Of a stretch of DNA of 64,000 nucleotides, positions 11,433 to 21,535 are shown one piece after another. Each line of letters starts with the position of its first letter. Positions within the stretch are counted from its first letter, which is position 1. Under the pieces are notes generated by a model. That model searched no databases and was not told the origin of the DNA. It worked only from the letters and a program-made list of their open reading frames with translations. Position numbers and translations under genes: made by a program. The DNA is taken from NCBI GenBank assembly GCA_022059125.1, contig JAEUWY010000005.1:6138001-6202000 (forward strand). The letters run 5' to 3'. The stretch is from Corynespora cassiicola. Lineage: Eukaryota > Ascomycota > Dothideomycetes > Pleosporales > Corynesporascaceae.

Positions 11433-14400
11433 ATGGGCTGGACAACCCCGGCACTCGCTGGGCTTTTGCTCGTATGCCAGCAATATCGAGTTGCAGCACA
11501 ACCGACTTGGCCGGCGTCTACAGACGACCTAGAAGACATTCTCCTTCTGAATTCAGGCTATCGTGCACGTGGCTTTGCGGATGGAGTGACCCCCTGCAGC
11601 AAAGGCCTGGGTCCTGGACGTAATACAGCCGCAGAATGGGTTAGGACAGCCTTTCACGATATGGCGACGGCCAATACCTACCAGGGCACGGGAGGTCTGG
11701 ACGGCTCGATTGCCTTTGAAACCTCGAACGGAGAAAATGTCGGTGCCGCTTTTCCCTCCAGCCTAAACACATATGCACCATTTTTCTCGAGTCGGACGTC
11801 TCTGGCGGACATCATTGCGGCCGGCGTCTATACTGCGACGAGAGCATGTGGCGGTCCCATTGTCCCGGTTCGCGGTGGGCGCATAGACGCCACGACAAAC
11901 GGAGCGTTGGGTGTACCTGTACCCCAGAATCCCATCGGCACGTTCCGAAATCAGTTCCTGCGCACCGGATACAATTCGACCGAGATGATTGAGTTTGTCG
12001 CTTGCGGGCATACGCTGGGTGGTGTGCATGCAGCTGATTTCCCCGACGTTATCGATCCAGGCACTCATCCCGATGACTTTGCGACACTGGACACGACAGT
12101 GGGCACATTTGACAACAAGGTTGTCACGGAATATCTTGATGGAACGACGCAAAATCCCCTTGTGGTGGGCAAGTCGGTTGGAACGAGGCGCAACTCTGAT
12201 TTCGTGGTGTTCTCGTCCGGCAACGCAACTATGAGGACGCTGGCTGATGCCCAGAACTTCGCCAATCGATGCAGCATCATGTTCCAAAGGATGATTGAGG
12301 TCGTTCCCGCGGGCGTCACACTGACGGACGTGATCGTTCCCTACGAAGTCAAGCCGTATGATCTCCAATTGACTCTGCTCGGAGGTGGTACAAAGTTGCG
12401 ATTCACAGGCGATATCCGCATCAGGACGACCCAGCGTTCGGGTATTGCGGCAGTCCAGCTCGCATACAAGGACCGAACTGGCGCTACTGTTTCCACACCC
12501 ATCAACACAGACCCTACAGGCACTGCTTCCGGGTTCGACGACACCTTTGCCTTTTTCGGGTTTGACACTGAGCTTCCGGCCGATACCTCCATCTCCTCGT
12601 TCAATGTCATAATCCAGCTGGCCGGTGGTACTACGGAAACACAAAACAACAATGGAAACGGCTTCAAGGTTGACGACACCATCATATACCAGGCCCCACA
12701 AAGCTGTCTGGATGGATCCGGAAAGCTGACAGCCGTCGCAGCTGTGCGCGGAGGTGCGACAGCTCCCAATCTGCGTGTAGTCGTAAAGAACCCTCGCGCC
12801 AGCCCTGTTGTTGTTCCATCTCTCTCTACTGCAAACGTTGCAATGGCTACTCAGTCCGCTGTTGGTTCATACCAGCTTTATTCTGGAAGCTACACCTTTT
12901 CCGGCTCCCAGGCACAGTCTGCCCTTTTTGGTGTCATTGCCGGCAGTGCATCTGACAATTTCAAGAATGCCACCGTTTTGCCAACTTCGTGCCAGGCGCT
13001 CGGCAGCTCGGACCCTACTCCTACTTCCTCTACAAACTACAGGTTCCAGGGCTGCTACTATGATGGGGGTGCTCCTCGCGCCTTGGCTGCTGCTGCAACC
13101 GCTGCTGCTGATTTGACGATAGAGAAGTGTGCCGCTTTTTGTTCGATTTATCAATACTTTGGTCTCGAGTACAGCAGTGAATGCTGTAAGTTTGGCTCCC
13201 AATCATGTGAAACTCACAATACTAATAATCCCGACAGACTGTGGAAACACACTTGATGCCACGAGCACGATTAGAGCTCTCTCTGACTGCAACATGGCAT
13301 GCGCTGGCAATTCCGCTCAGACTTGCGGCGCTGGCAACCGTATTTCTCTATACAGTAACACGGGATACTCGGCGCCCTCTGTTCCTCAAGTTCCCGGGTA
13401 CAACTACTCTGGGTGCTATAGCGAGGGAACGACTCAGCGTGCTCTGATGGATGATGCGACGGCGAGTGACACCATGTCAGTGCAGAATTGCGCAACTTTC
13501 TGCGATGGATCAAAGTACTTTGGTGTTGAGTATGGAAGGGAATGCTACGTGAGTTGCAACGTCCAGCTTTTACGTCCTGCGTATTAACAAAACACAGTGC
13601 GGTGAAACCCTTAGCGAAGGCGCAGTACAGCAGAGCGAGAGCGACTGTAATATGCTCTGCGCAGGTAACAGCACACAATTCTGTGGTGCGGGCAGCCGCC
13701 TAAATCTTTTTGAGAAGTTGGCTGTCTCGAGCTCGACGCCCACTCCTACGCCCACGCCCACGCCCTCCAGCTCTGTGGTCAGTTCGTCTTCGAGTGGCTT
13801 TGTGACCTCGACAACCGTCCAACAAAGCTCTTCGACGCCTGATTCCAGTTCTTCTTCCAGTGCGCCCGTGTCATCGTCAAGTTCCTCAACTCCGACCCCA
13901 ACTCCATCGTCAACGTCCACGCCTCAGCCATCTTCATCATCAACTTCGGAGACTCCTTCACCCACACCTTCTCCTGATGTCACCTCATCTTCTGTGGCTA
14001 GTTCTTCGACCCCATCCCCTTCATCATCCACTACGAGCTCCACACCGACTCCGACGCCCACTGGGCCCAGTTTCCCAGGATACAACTACACTGGCTGCAT
14101 CACTGATCGCGTAGACAGCCGTTCTCTGACCGCCAAATCTCAAGCCGTGGATACCAACTCATGGGCCACCTGCGCTCAATTCTGTGATGGCTACCAATAC
14201 TTTGGTGTGGAGTATGGCCGCGAATGCTATTGTGGTGATCGCCTGCTCAGCGATCCCGAGACTCGCCCTGACTCGGAATGCACCATGACATGCTCAGGCA
14301 ATTCGACCCAAGTGTGTGGTGATGCAGGCCGTCTCACCGTATTCAAGTCCCTTACCGTCATTACCCCTCCCGGCAACCCTGTGATTACGGGATACAACTA

Positions 14401-14671
14401 CACGGGCTGCTATACTGACTCAGTCAACGCCCGCGTACTCACAGACAACTTCCTCTTTGATGATTCCGCCATGACCATTTCGAAATGTGCAGAGTTCTGC
14501 AACGGAAGTGAATACTTTGGTACGGAGTATGGCTCCGAGTGCTACTGTGGCGCGCAGTTTTCAGCAGCCACGCAGAGTGTTGCGCAGAGCGACTGCAGCT
14601 TTGTGTGCTCTGGCGACAGGACTGAGTTTTGCGGTGCTGGAGATAGGCTGACACTGTATGAGAAGCTCTGA
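11433..14671 (+). CDS. secreted haem peroxidase fused to four WSC domains
   Basis: Exons 11433-13185, 13238-13548 and 13598-14671, 1045 aa. Introns of 52 and 49 bp both fall inside WSC domains and restore the ECYCG motif. A signal peptide (about residues 1-22) is followed by a plant/fungal-type peroxidase domain: distal site WVRTAFHDM with Arg71 and His75, and proximal haem ligand His193 in EFVACGHTLGGVH. A beta-rich region follows (about 300-520), then WSC domains 1 and 2, a Ser/Thr/Pro linker of about 110 residues, and WSC domains 3 and 4. Each WSC domain has the YNYTGCY start, the GxEYGxECYCG core and the CxGNxTxxCGAGxRL end. WSC domains bind carbohydrate, so the enzyme is probably held at glucan or cell wall. 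There is no transmembrane or GPI anchor at the C-terminus. Reducing substrate is unknown. Confidence 0.88.
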
Positions 14672-14860
14672 AAGAACAAGCCGAGTCTGGTGGAGGGTGG
14701 CCTATTTCCATACATTTAGCGGTCGTTGATACCATATACGAGTCCACGAGTTTGAATAGTGTTTAATGCAGTGTGGAGCAAAAGTTTTGAGTTGGAAGCT
14801 GGGACGTATATTCGCAATTTAGAAACACTTGGCAACAATGTCCTCTGATCCTCAAGTCCC

Positions 14861-16140
14861 TCATGCCCACGGTTCTATGACAATCTTCTTACCGCTGACC
14901 CCCTTGTGAATCCTATCAATCGCCTCTTCAGCCTTTTCCAACCCACCCACAACTTCCGCATCCACCCCCTTCAAAACGCCCGCCTCCAGCGCCCGCTCCA
15001 AGAACCCACCCCTCCCCATCAGCCACTCTGCCCACTCCCTATTCTCCGGCGCCTTCCACGACAAATGATGAAACACCAGCTCAACGTAGTCCGGAACCTC
15101 AACGCCCTGTAGCATAGCCAGCGGCAACAAAACCATCACCTTTGTCCTCCCCTCCCTCGGCCTCGGCACGAGCTGCACAACCCTCCCCACACTCTCCGGC
15201 AGCGACACGGTATCCAAAAAGTAGTCCACTGGCCCCAGCTCCCTGATCCTCTCCACGGTATCCGGCGCGCTGTGGTCGAACACGTGGTCCGCGCCCAGGC
15301 CGCGCAGCAGCACAAAGTTGCGCGGGCTCGACGTGCTAATTACGGTGTATCCCGCGAGCTTGGCGTAGGAGATGGAGAGGGCGCCCATGGCGGAGGAGCC
15401 GCCCCAGATGAGGATCTTCTTGCCGGATTCGGGGGCGGGGAGGGGGTGGGGGATGGTGGGGCGGTGGAGGGAGAGGGCTGAGGGGGCGAAGAGGGTGCCA
15501 GGGGGTGTGGAGGAGCCGAGGGCTACGGCGGTGGGGAAGGGGGTGGTGCCGATCTGGGGAGGGGGTTAGGTGTTGTGGCTTTGAGAGCATCGAGGGCTTC
15601 AAGAGATAGAAAGAGATGGGGGTCGTGGATTCGATTCGGTGATGTTGGCGGGGGTGGAAACGGAAAACAACTCACATGGATACTCTCGAGCTCGTCAAAG
15701 ACAGCATATCGCTGGAGTCCGCCGTACTTGGGGTGCTTCCCCAAGAATATCTTTGTCCCGCAACCCACGTGGTCACCCACTTTGAACTTGCCAACGGTGC
15801 CCGGGCCGAGTTTCTCAACGATGCCGGCCGTGTAGGTTCCGAGCACAGCTGGGTAACTGAAGGATGGGAACATTGCCGCTCTTGCTACTTTAGCGTCTAC
15901 GGGTTGAACTGCCGTGGCTTGCACCTTGATGAGAATCTCTCCGTCGCCCGGCGTTGGGATTTCGGTGTCGCGGACGACAATTGGGCCCTGGGCCGAGTCG
16001 ATAAAGGCAGCTCTGTTGCTCATTTTGGCTTTTTGGATTACAGTTTTATATCTGAAGGTTGGAATGGTTGATGTTGGTGTTTTTAAGAGTAATGGATACG
16101 ATGGTCTAGCTAGTGACTTGAAGAATGATGTTGCAAACAT
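14861..16140 (-). CDS. MDR-family NAD(P)H oxidoreductase (quinone/enoyl reductase-like)
   Basis: Exons 16140-15676 and 15553-14861; the 122 bp intron has a GTGAGT donor and a CCTAACC branch. Product is 385 aa from the Met at 16140 or 346 aa from the Met at 16023. The shorter form matches the usual length of this zinc-independent group. The extra 39 residues are Ser/Lys/Arg-rich without acidic residues and could be a mitochondrial presequence, so two forms are possible. Visible features: GroES-like fold start (IPTPGDGEILIKVQATAVQPVDAKVAR), VLGTYTAGIVEKLGPG, and a Rossmann motif (ILIWGGSSAMGALSISYAKLAGY). Catalytic zinc cysteines of classical alcohol dehydrogenases are absent. The family includes quinone oxidoreductases and the trans-acting enoyl reductases of polyketide pathways, but no polyketide synthase is present here. 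Substrate unknown. Confidence 0.85.
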
Positions 16141-17079
16141 GCTATTTGAGCTGGAGACGTTGCTCTTATTTATATTTACTGTAGAGTTCTGTCTAGCTCC
16201 TGTAGATATTGATCCCGAGCAATGTCTGCCACACTAAAGCTAGCTGAACGTAGAGAGCATGTAAACTCACATGCACTTTGCCCCATCTAGGTTTGGAGCC
16301 AACGGGATGACTGTCACCTAAGCCTGATTGGATACTGGATGATTAATGTTAACTCGAGTTGCTGACAAGACTCGTCCGATAAACGAGGTCGAATCCGGGC
16401 GGACAGACGGCAACGGTCTAATCTACACGGTTTGATGCGGTAAGCAATGTATCAAAGATTCTTTCGGGACCAACAAATGTGCGATGAAAACAAGTCTCCA
16501 GTGACAATACCATCCAAGGTTTCTACCGACGCTCGTGATTATCTTATCACGTGATAAGCACCACTCAGTATGCCAAAATAGGCTAGCCTCGGGATAGCCT
16601 TAGCACAGCCACTAAGGATCACCTGGGCACAAATTTCGGGCCAAAACCTTCAACATTTGCAACGCCGTGATGTCTCCGTCCTGCTCCATTGGACAGCAAG
16701 GTTGAACCAGCCCCTTTGTGAAACCCATGTCCGCTCAAAGAAGCCCTGTTGGCCCCATTGGGAGCAATGCTTGGAAAGGCCAGATGTCAGCCTTGTCAGA
16801 TCCCGTGTCGGAGCCTAAGTATATGAAGGGCTGCGCATAGGAGCTTTGCTTCCATCTGAACATCCGCCCTGAAACTTTCTCACGAAGAAGGTAGGTGAAA
16901 GTGAAGATAGGCGATCGCCCATCGTCCTTCGGCAGTACTACTTGCCGTGACTCTATCAGGCCACCAATGCCTGCCGCCTGAAATTTACGGGCCGCAAGAC
17001 TATTTATGTATCGTGACATTCGCCGCTCGCTCCCTCAAAGTCATTTTCCGTTCTCCGAAGCCGCATCAACTCGAATACC
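16141..17079. other. divergent intergenic region, MDR / small membrane protein
   Basis: I see no gene in this 939 bp. It holds a 16 bp perfect palindrome combining GATA and E-box sequences (separate entry). Confidence 0.5.
16543..16558. promoter_or_regulatory. 16 bp palindrome CTTATCACGTGATAAG
   Basis: The sequence is a perfect inverted repeat: two opposed GATAA/TTATC half-sites flank a central CACGTG E-box. GATA sites are bound by fungal GATA factors (AreA, SreA and others) and CACGTG by bHLH factors. It lies 403 bp upstream of the MDR gene start (16140) and 522 bp upstream of the membrane protein start (17080). A role is inferred from the sequence only. Confidence 0.5.
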
Positions 17080-17694
17080 ATGGCCGTACCCTCAGCCTTC
17101 CCCAGCGAACTCCCGCCTCGGGCCTCGCCGAGCTGGAAAGATCGCAACTGTCCCAACATGCGCAGTTGCTGGACCATCAGCATATCGTCCTACAGCCTCA
17201 AAACATCGGACAAGGCCGTGCTTGCACGTCGCATCTGCATGATTACCATTCTCGCCATCCGAACTGCAATCGCGGTGCTCTCCATCATCGGCAATGCTTG
17301 GGGTGCGCGTGTGGTTAGCGTGATTGTGGGGACCATTCTTGGAGTTATTGGGTTCTTTTTCATCGCTTGGTGTTTGGCCAAAATTGGTGACGCGCAGGGC
17401 TACAGGAAGGTTCTTGGAGTAAGAGTGGTAAGTATCGGCTTTTCTACGTTGGTTGAATCAAAGGCTATTTTGAGCGTTGAAGAAATTTAACGGGCTGATT
17501 CTTCGTAGGGGCGCTGGCATTTCGACGTCTTCCTCTTCGGCATGGCCATCCTTCATGTCATGATGTTTATCGGGAGTTTCTTCGGATTTGATGGCAGTGA
17601 GCTTGGTGCGTCCTGGATCGTTTTGTGGCTTCTCATCTTTGCGGTTGCTTGGATCGCGACGTGGGAACCTGAGGCTCCAGAGAGCCAGGTTTGA
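17080..17694 (+). CDS. small four-helix membrane protein, unknown function
   Basis: Exons 17080-17427 and 17509-17694, 177 aa; the 81 bp intron is GTAAGT...CGTAG, phase 0. The N-terminal ~50 residues are soluble and Pro/Ser-rich. Four hydrophobic stretches follow: MITILAIRTAIAVLSIIG, VVSVIVGTILGVIGFFFIAW, VFLFGMAILHVMMFIGSFFG and WIVLWLLIFAVAWIATW. Cytosolic tail is short and acidic. The layout resembles the MARVEL-like small membrane proteins common in fungi, but I do not see a diagnostic motif, so no function is proposed. Confidence 0.7.
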
Positions 17695-17924
17695 AGCATT
17701 CAAGGCTGTGAAACCAAGGAAATTTGGATGAATGGCCTCGCTAGAACAATTTTCTTTCTCGGATGTTATCACGAAATGTCGATGCGATGCATTGGACTAG
17801 GGCGCAAATCCATGTATCTCGGAATAGTCTGCGCCCTTTAGCCCTTTAGTCGATTGCAAAACAAATGGCGAGCTGAACTGCGGGGTACACAAATACCATT
17901 CCGCCGCCTCGAAACAAAGATTTC

Positions 17925-19034
17925 ATGTCCAAAAATATCCTCATCTCTTCCACCATGTCCGTCACAGTAGAAAAGTACAATCCCGCGTGGTCCGTCCAAT
18001 TTCAAGCCATAAAATCGTCTCTCCAAAAATACCTCAGCTCCGTCCCCATCGTCAGCATCGAACATGTAGGCAGCACATCCGTCCCCGGCCTGGCTGCAAA
18101 ACCCATCATAGACATTGACATCATCGTCATGCGCGAAAACATAGATGCCACCAACAAAGCACTCATTTCAAATGGAAAATTCACCTACCTAGGCGAACTC
18201 GGCATCGTGGACCGACACGCTTTCAAAGACCCCAACCAAGACCCCCGCAGGAACATTTACGTCTGTGTAGATGGCGCATTTCAGACGAGGAATCATCTCG
18301 CAGTACGAGATACGCTTCGGGCGAACCCCGAATTGCGCGACGAATATGGTGCAGTGAAGCTAGATCTGGCGGCCCGCGGAACGAATATTATAGACTATAT
18401 CAAAGCAAAGGGCGGGGTGCTGCAAAAGACATTGATAGCATCGGGGGTGCTTACCAATGAAGAGCTTCAAGAAATACACCACGCTAATCTCAAGGGCGAG
18501 AAGTTTGGAGCGATTAGGACGGAGAGACTACTATTGAGGGAATTTGTGGTGAGGGATGTGGATGGGTTCTACGAGCTCGAGTCTCAAGAAGAAGTTGTGA
18601 GGTATCAAACCTGGCCACCGCGAACGAGGGAGCAGGCACTCGAAGAGGTCGTCAAGGTATTGCAGGGTTCGGCAAACAAGCCAAGAAACCACATTGAGCT
18701 TGCCGTGGAGTACGAGGGGAGGTTCATTGGGAGGGTTGGTACGAACATCAAGCGCTTGTATGACGATGGGAAAGCCCTGGACATCCCGCATGCGGACCTA
18801 TGGTTCTCGTTCTTGCCAGAGTATCAAGGCAAAGGTCTTGCCACTGAGGCCATGAAGGCCTTCATTCCACTTCTTGGGAAAGGCCTTGAGCTGGAGATTG
18901 AATGCGATCCAAGGAACATTGGAAGCTCAAAGATGGCCCGGAGGTTGGGATTTGAACAGTTCAGCCTCACCGAAAAAGCATTTGAGTGTAAGGGAGAGTT
19001 GGTAGATTCGCTTGTTTTCAGAAGATTGATCTAA
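17925..19034 (+). CDS. GrpB/UPF0157 nucleotidyltransferase-like domain fused to GNAT acetyltransferase
   Basis: Single exon, 369 aa; a start at the next Met (17955) is equally possible and removes ten residues. Residues ~13-175 match the GrpB/UPF0157 family, with YNPAWSVQFQAIKSSL, the IEHVGSTSVPGLAAKPIIDIDI core typical of the nucleotidyltransferase superfold, RDTLRANPELRDEY and a conserved YIKAKGGVL. Residues ~190-367 are a GNAT domain: RTERLLLREFVVRDVD, WFSFLPEYQGKGLATEAM for acetyl-CoA binding, and NIGSSKMARRLGFEQ. Substrates of both halves are unknown. The gene lacks introns, unlike most of its neighbours, which would fit acquisition from bacteria but does not prove it. Confidence 0.85.
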   Translation: MSKNILISSTMSVTVEKYNPAWSVQFQAIKSSLQKYLSSVPIVSIEHVGSTSVPGLAAKPIIDIDIIVMRENIDATNKALISNGKFTYLGELGIVDRHAFKDPNQDPRRNIYVCVDGAFQTRNHLAVRDTLRANPELRDEYGAVKLDLAARGTNIIDYIKAKGGVLQKTLIASGVLTNEELQEIHHANLKGEKFGAIRTERLLLREFVVRDVDGFYELESQEEVVRYQTWPPRTREQALEEVVKVLQGSANKPRNHIELAVEYEGRFIGRVGTNIKRLYDDGKALDIPHADLWFSFLPEYQGKGLATEAMKAFIPLLGKGLELEIECDPRNIGSSKMARRLGFEQFSLTEKAFECKGELVDSLVFRRLI

Positions 19035-19071
19035 GGAATCTTCCATGCTAGGCTTGAAAACAGACATGCAA

Positions 19072-19332
19072 TTAGTTGGGTAGTTTAGTAGCCAGGAGAA
19101 GAGCAACTGGGAAAGTGACTGCATGCCTCACACCTTCACCACCCATTGCCTCACTCATACCTTTCACCATATTTTTAATCTCTGCATACTTCTCGCCTGC
19201 CTTCTCCTCATAGTTTGGAAATGCCGAGCTCAGAAAGTTTGCTACGCGACCAGCATCCCATTCCTCACTCCAGAAACCCCGGTCGATTGCATCTTTTTCC
19301 AGATTATAGTATGCCCCGTTTCGAGTTTTTTT
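19072..19332 (-). pseudogene. 3' remnant of a protein-coding gene
   Basis: An 87-codon frame ending in TAA at 19072 is open back to a TGA at 19333-19335 with no start codon in its N-terminal half. It has strongly protein-like composition (RGFWSEEWDAGRVANFLSSA, then FPNYEEKAGEKYAEIKNM). Upstream DNA is AT-rich and degraded, so this is probably the last exon of a gene whose front is lost or decayed. I do not recognise the family. Confidence 0.4.
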
Positions 19333-21107
19333 TCATTGAACGAAATATGTTATGTAAGGATCTTCCATGACCATGCATTGTTGGCCCAAAGTAACAAGCC
19401 AGTCAAGATGCTAATTTTAGAACACGCAATAAAGTAGGTGTTCAGCTTCTATTTAGAAATGTTGAAGAGTACGAGTTTAAAGTGTAACCTCAAATCTAGT
19501 TCTATAGTAACATTGAAATACTTATTTACTATGTATTATCATCAATAATATTAAAAAGTATGCGTAGTACTGCATAAGAGGTTTATCACCCAGCCGCGCT
19601 TTAACTAGAGATTTCTAAAGCACTTGAATTCTTACCCAATAACAGTTTTTTATTAATTTTCAATATGTATATAGGTTGATACGGTTTTGCATATAGCGCG
19701 GTCGCTAACTTACATGATTTATGACAGGATCTTGAGGGTTAAACGAAGAAAAGTTGGCAAACCATGCTACTCCCTACATTCGAAATTAAAGTCTTTCAAC
19801 TGTGGATCTTAGCCGACGATAGACCCACTACAGCCCTTTTATTCGGGCAGTCTACGCATTCTGGTGATCCGTTCCGCCCCATGAGCTTTTCCCCTGCAGT
19901 CTACTTCCACATGCAGATCACAACCCAGGAAAAACTAGGAACCGACGTTTAGGGAATCTGGTCCGATAAATGCAGGGTGACTTTCCAGTTCATCTCTCCC
20001 AGCGGCATAGTCTTAAAGGTTGTCAAAACAGGTTTCTCTCCGTCTTCGAAAGTTCTGCCGTATGAGGATAGATTCCACATATCTTCCATACTGATATCAA
20101 ATGCTAATTACAAAAGCCAATTTTTCAATTTTGGAGATCCAACCTGTACCGCCGCTAAAACAGATGCATTGGTTAAGAGCCCGGAAATGTTCCGCGGTGG
20201 CACCAGCGCGCCACCTCCGCGGGAATAGGAACTCCACCCAGTCCCAACGACTCCAGAAATGTCTCGGCTTACTCCAAGGTGGCTGTCCACCAGAAGTAAC
20301 GGCGCAGCGCTAATACGTGCAGGGCTGAGCGAGCCAAAGTGGCAAGCCTCTATAGTCGTTTTGTTCGCAATTGCTATTTCCATTTGCGCCCATACACCAG
20401 AACCGTCCCATACATCTAGTCCGGGATGAAAAGCCCGAACTGCTCTCATCTTCATATATTTAAGGGGAACAAAGAACAGACATAGCTATCGAGCTCATAC
20501 ATGTGATGTAATCATGAGAACAGGGCGACGATCGCACAGAAGGTCCGAACCAACCAAGCGAGGGCGCTCCGAGTCCACGGTCCTCCTGTGGGTCAGAGAC
20601 GTCCGGTAAGTAAGAATACGAGCACAAAGTATTTGCGGCAATATTAAGCTTCTCAAGCTTTGTACGAAGATGAATCCTTCGAACTGATGTGTGCGAGGCC
20701 TAGAGCTCGAGACTCCTCGCGAAGCCCAAAAGGAGAGCTCAATGCTGAATCAAGAGCGCCATCGTGAAGGACTTGACAGCGAAGCGAAGCTGCATGGGCT
20801 GTGAGTGGATGGTCTTCTGATTCCTGCTGTGCCGCCCCACGTTCAGGTCCCGCTTTTTTCACTGGTTCTTCGGAGTGCAACCGGCGCTCTCGAGGGATTC
20901 AGGTATATGAGCAGCATGGCCCAGTATGACAGACTGGAAGGATCATTTAAGTGCTTGCTTGTCTATAATCCTCCACATTAGTATATTGGGTGCCGCTTTG
21001 GTGCCAAAATTCCGGTCCGTTTGCAACGCCCTATAAATCAAAAGCGCAGTGTCGTCGTGGGAAGCCCAGAGATTTCTCCGAGCATTATGATTAGATCGAA
21101 AATTTTC

Positions 21108-21116
21108 ATCAGATAA
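21108..21116 (+). promoter_or_regulatory. SreA-type GATA site ATCAGATAA (distal)
   Basis: This is an exact match to ATCWGATAA, the extended GATA sequence described for the fungal iron repressor SreA. It lies 420 bp upstream of the siderophore transporter start. One such 9-mer by chance in a promoter is uncommon; two within 91 bp is rarer still. Confidence 0.65.
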
Positions 21117-21189
21117 CATGATTAGATGACGACAACGGCATCGATTGGGTGCCACCATCGCCACTTACGCGGCGAAGCAGGCCCTTTTC

Positions 21190-21198
21190 ATCAGATAA
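21190..21198 (+). promoter_or_regulatory. SreA-type GATA site ATCAGATAA (proximal)
   Basis: This is a second exact copy in the same orientation, 338 bp upstream of the transporter start. Both copies also share the preceding TTTTC (TTTTCATCAGATAA). Expected effect, from the SreA regulon, is repression when iron is plentiful. Confidence 0.65.
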
Positions 21199-21535
21199 GA
21201 CTTTTCTGCCGCCTCGGCCGGGTCTTGGGAAGCTTAGTTTCGGCCTTTTACCCGATGTAGCCTGGTTTCCTCTCCTCCCACCAGCCTGTCTCCGCAACAA
21301 CTCGCGCAGACCGCGCGCCGTCTGGCAAATGGCGCAAACAACAGTGGTGCACAGTACTACATGAGGAAACAAATGGCCGACATCATGTGCGCCGACCACC
21401 GGGGGCGGCACAGTCCTGCAGCGGCTTGCGTGGCTCTCCGCTCTGCTGCACCCGAGTATATGTAGGGCCCATGCTACCCTGCTCAGAGTAGCCGTCTCTT
21501 GATCTTATCAATCTCTCCCATCAACCCGCTCCATC

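Larger units (their letters stand above)
19333..21535. other. intergenic, partly AT-rich, then siderophore transporter promoter
   Basis: About 19440-19760 is clearly AT-rich, with TA-rich decay like that of the central block. From about 19760 to 20900 base composition is normal but no frame is convincing. From 20900 to 21535 lies the upstream region of the siderophore transporter, with two ATCAGATAA sites (separate entries). Confidence 0.5.

Noticed and set aside
11763..12701. 312-codon frame opposite the peroxidase gene
   Set aside because: It is a shadow of the strongly coding plus strand, with no domain of its own.
20161..20228. FRGGTS string resembling the start of PrpF-type isomerases
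   Set aside because: It stops within a few codons, and no other PrpF motif is present in any frame around it.
20108..20455. 115-codon minus frame
   Set aside because: No recognisable domain, signal peptide or splice context; composition is not clearly coding.
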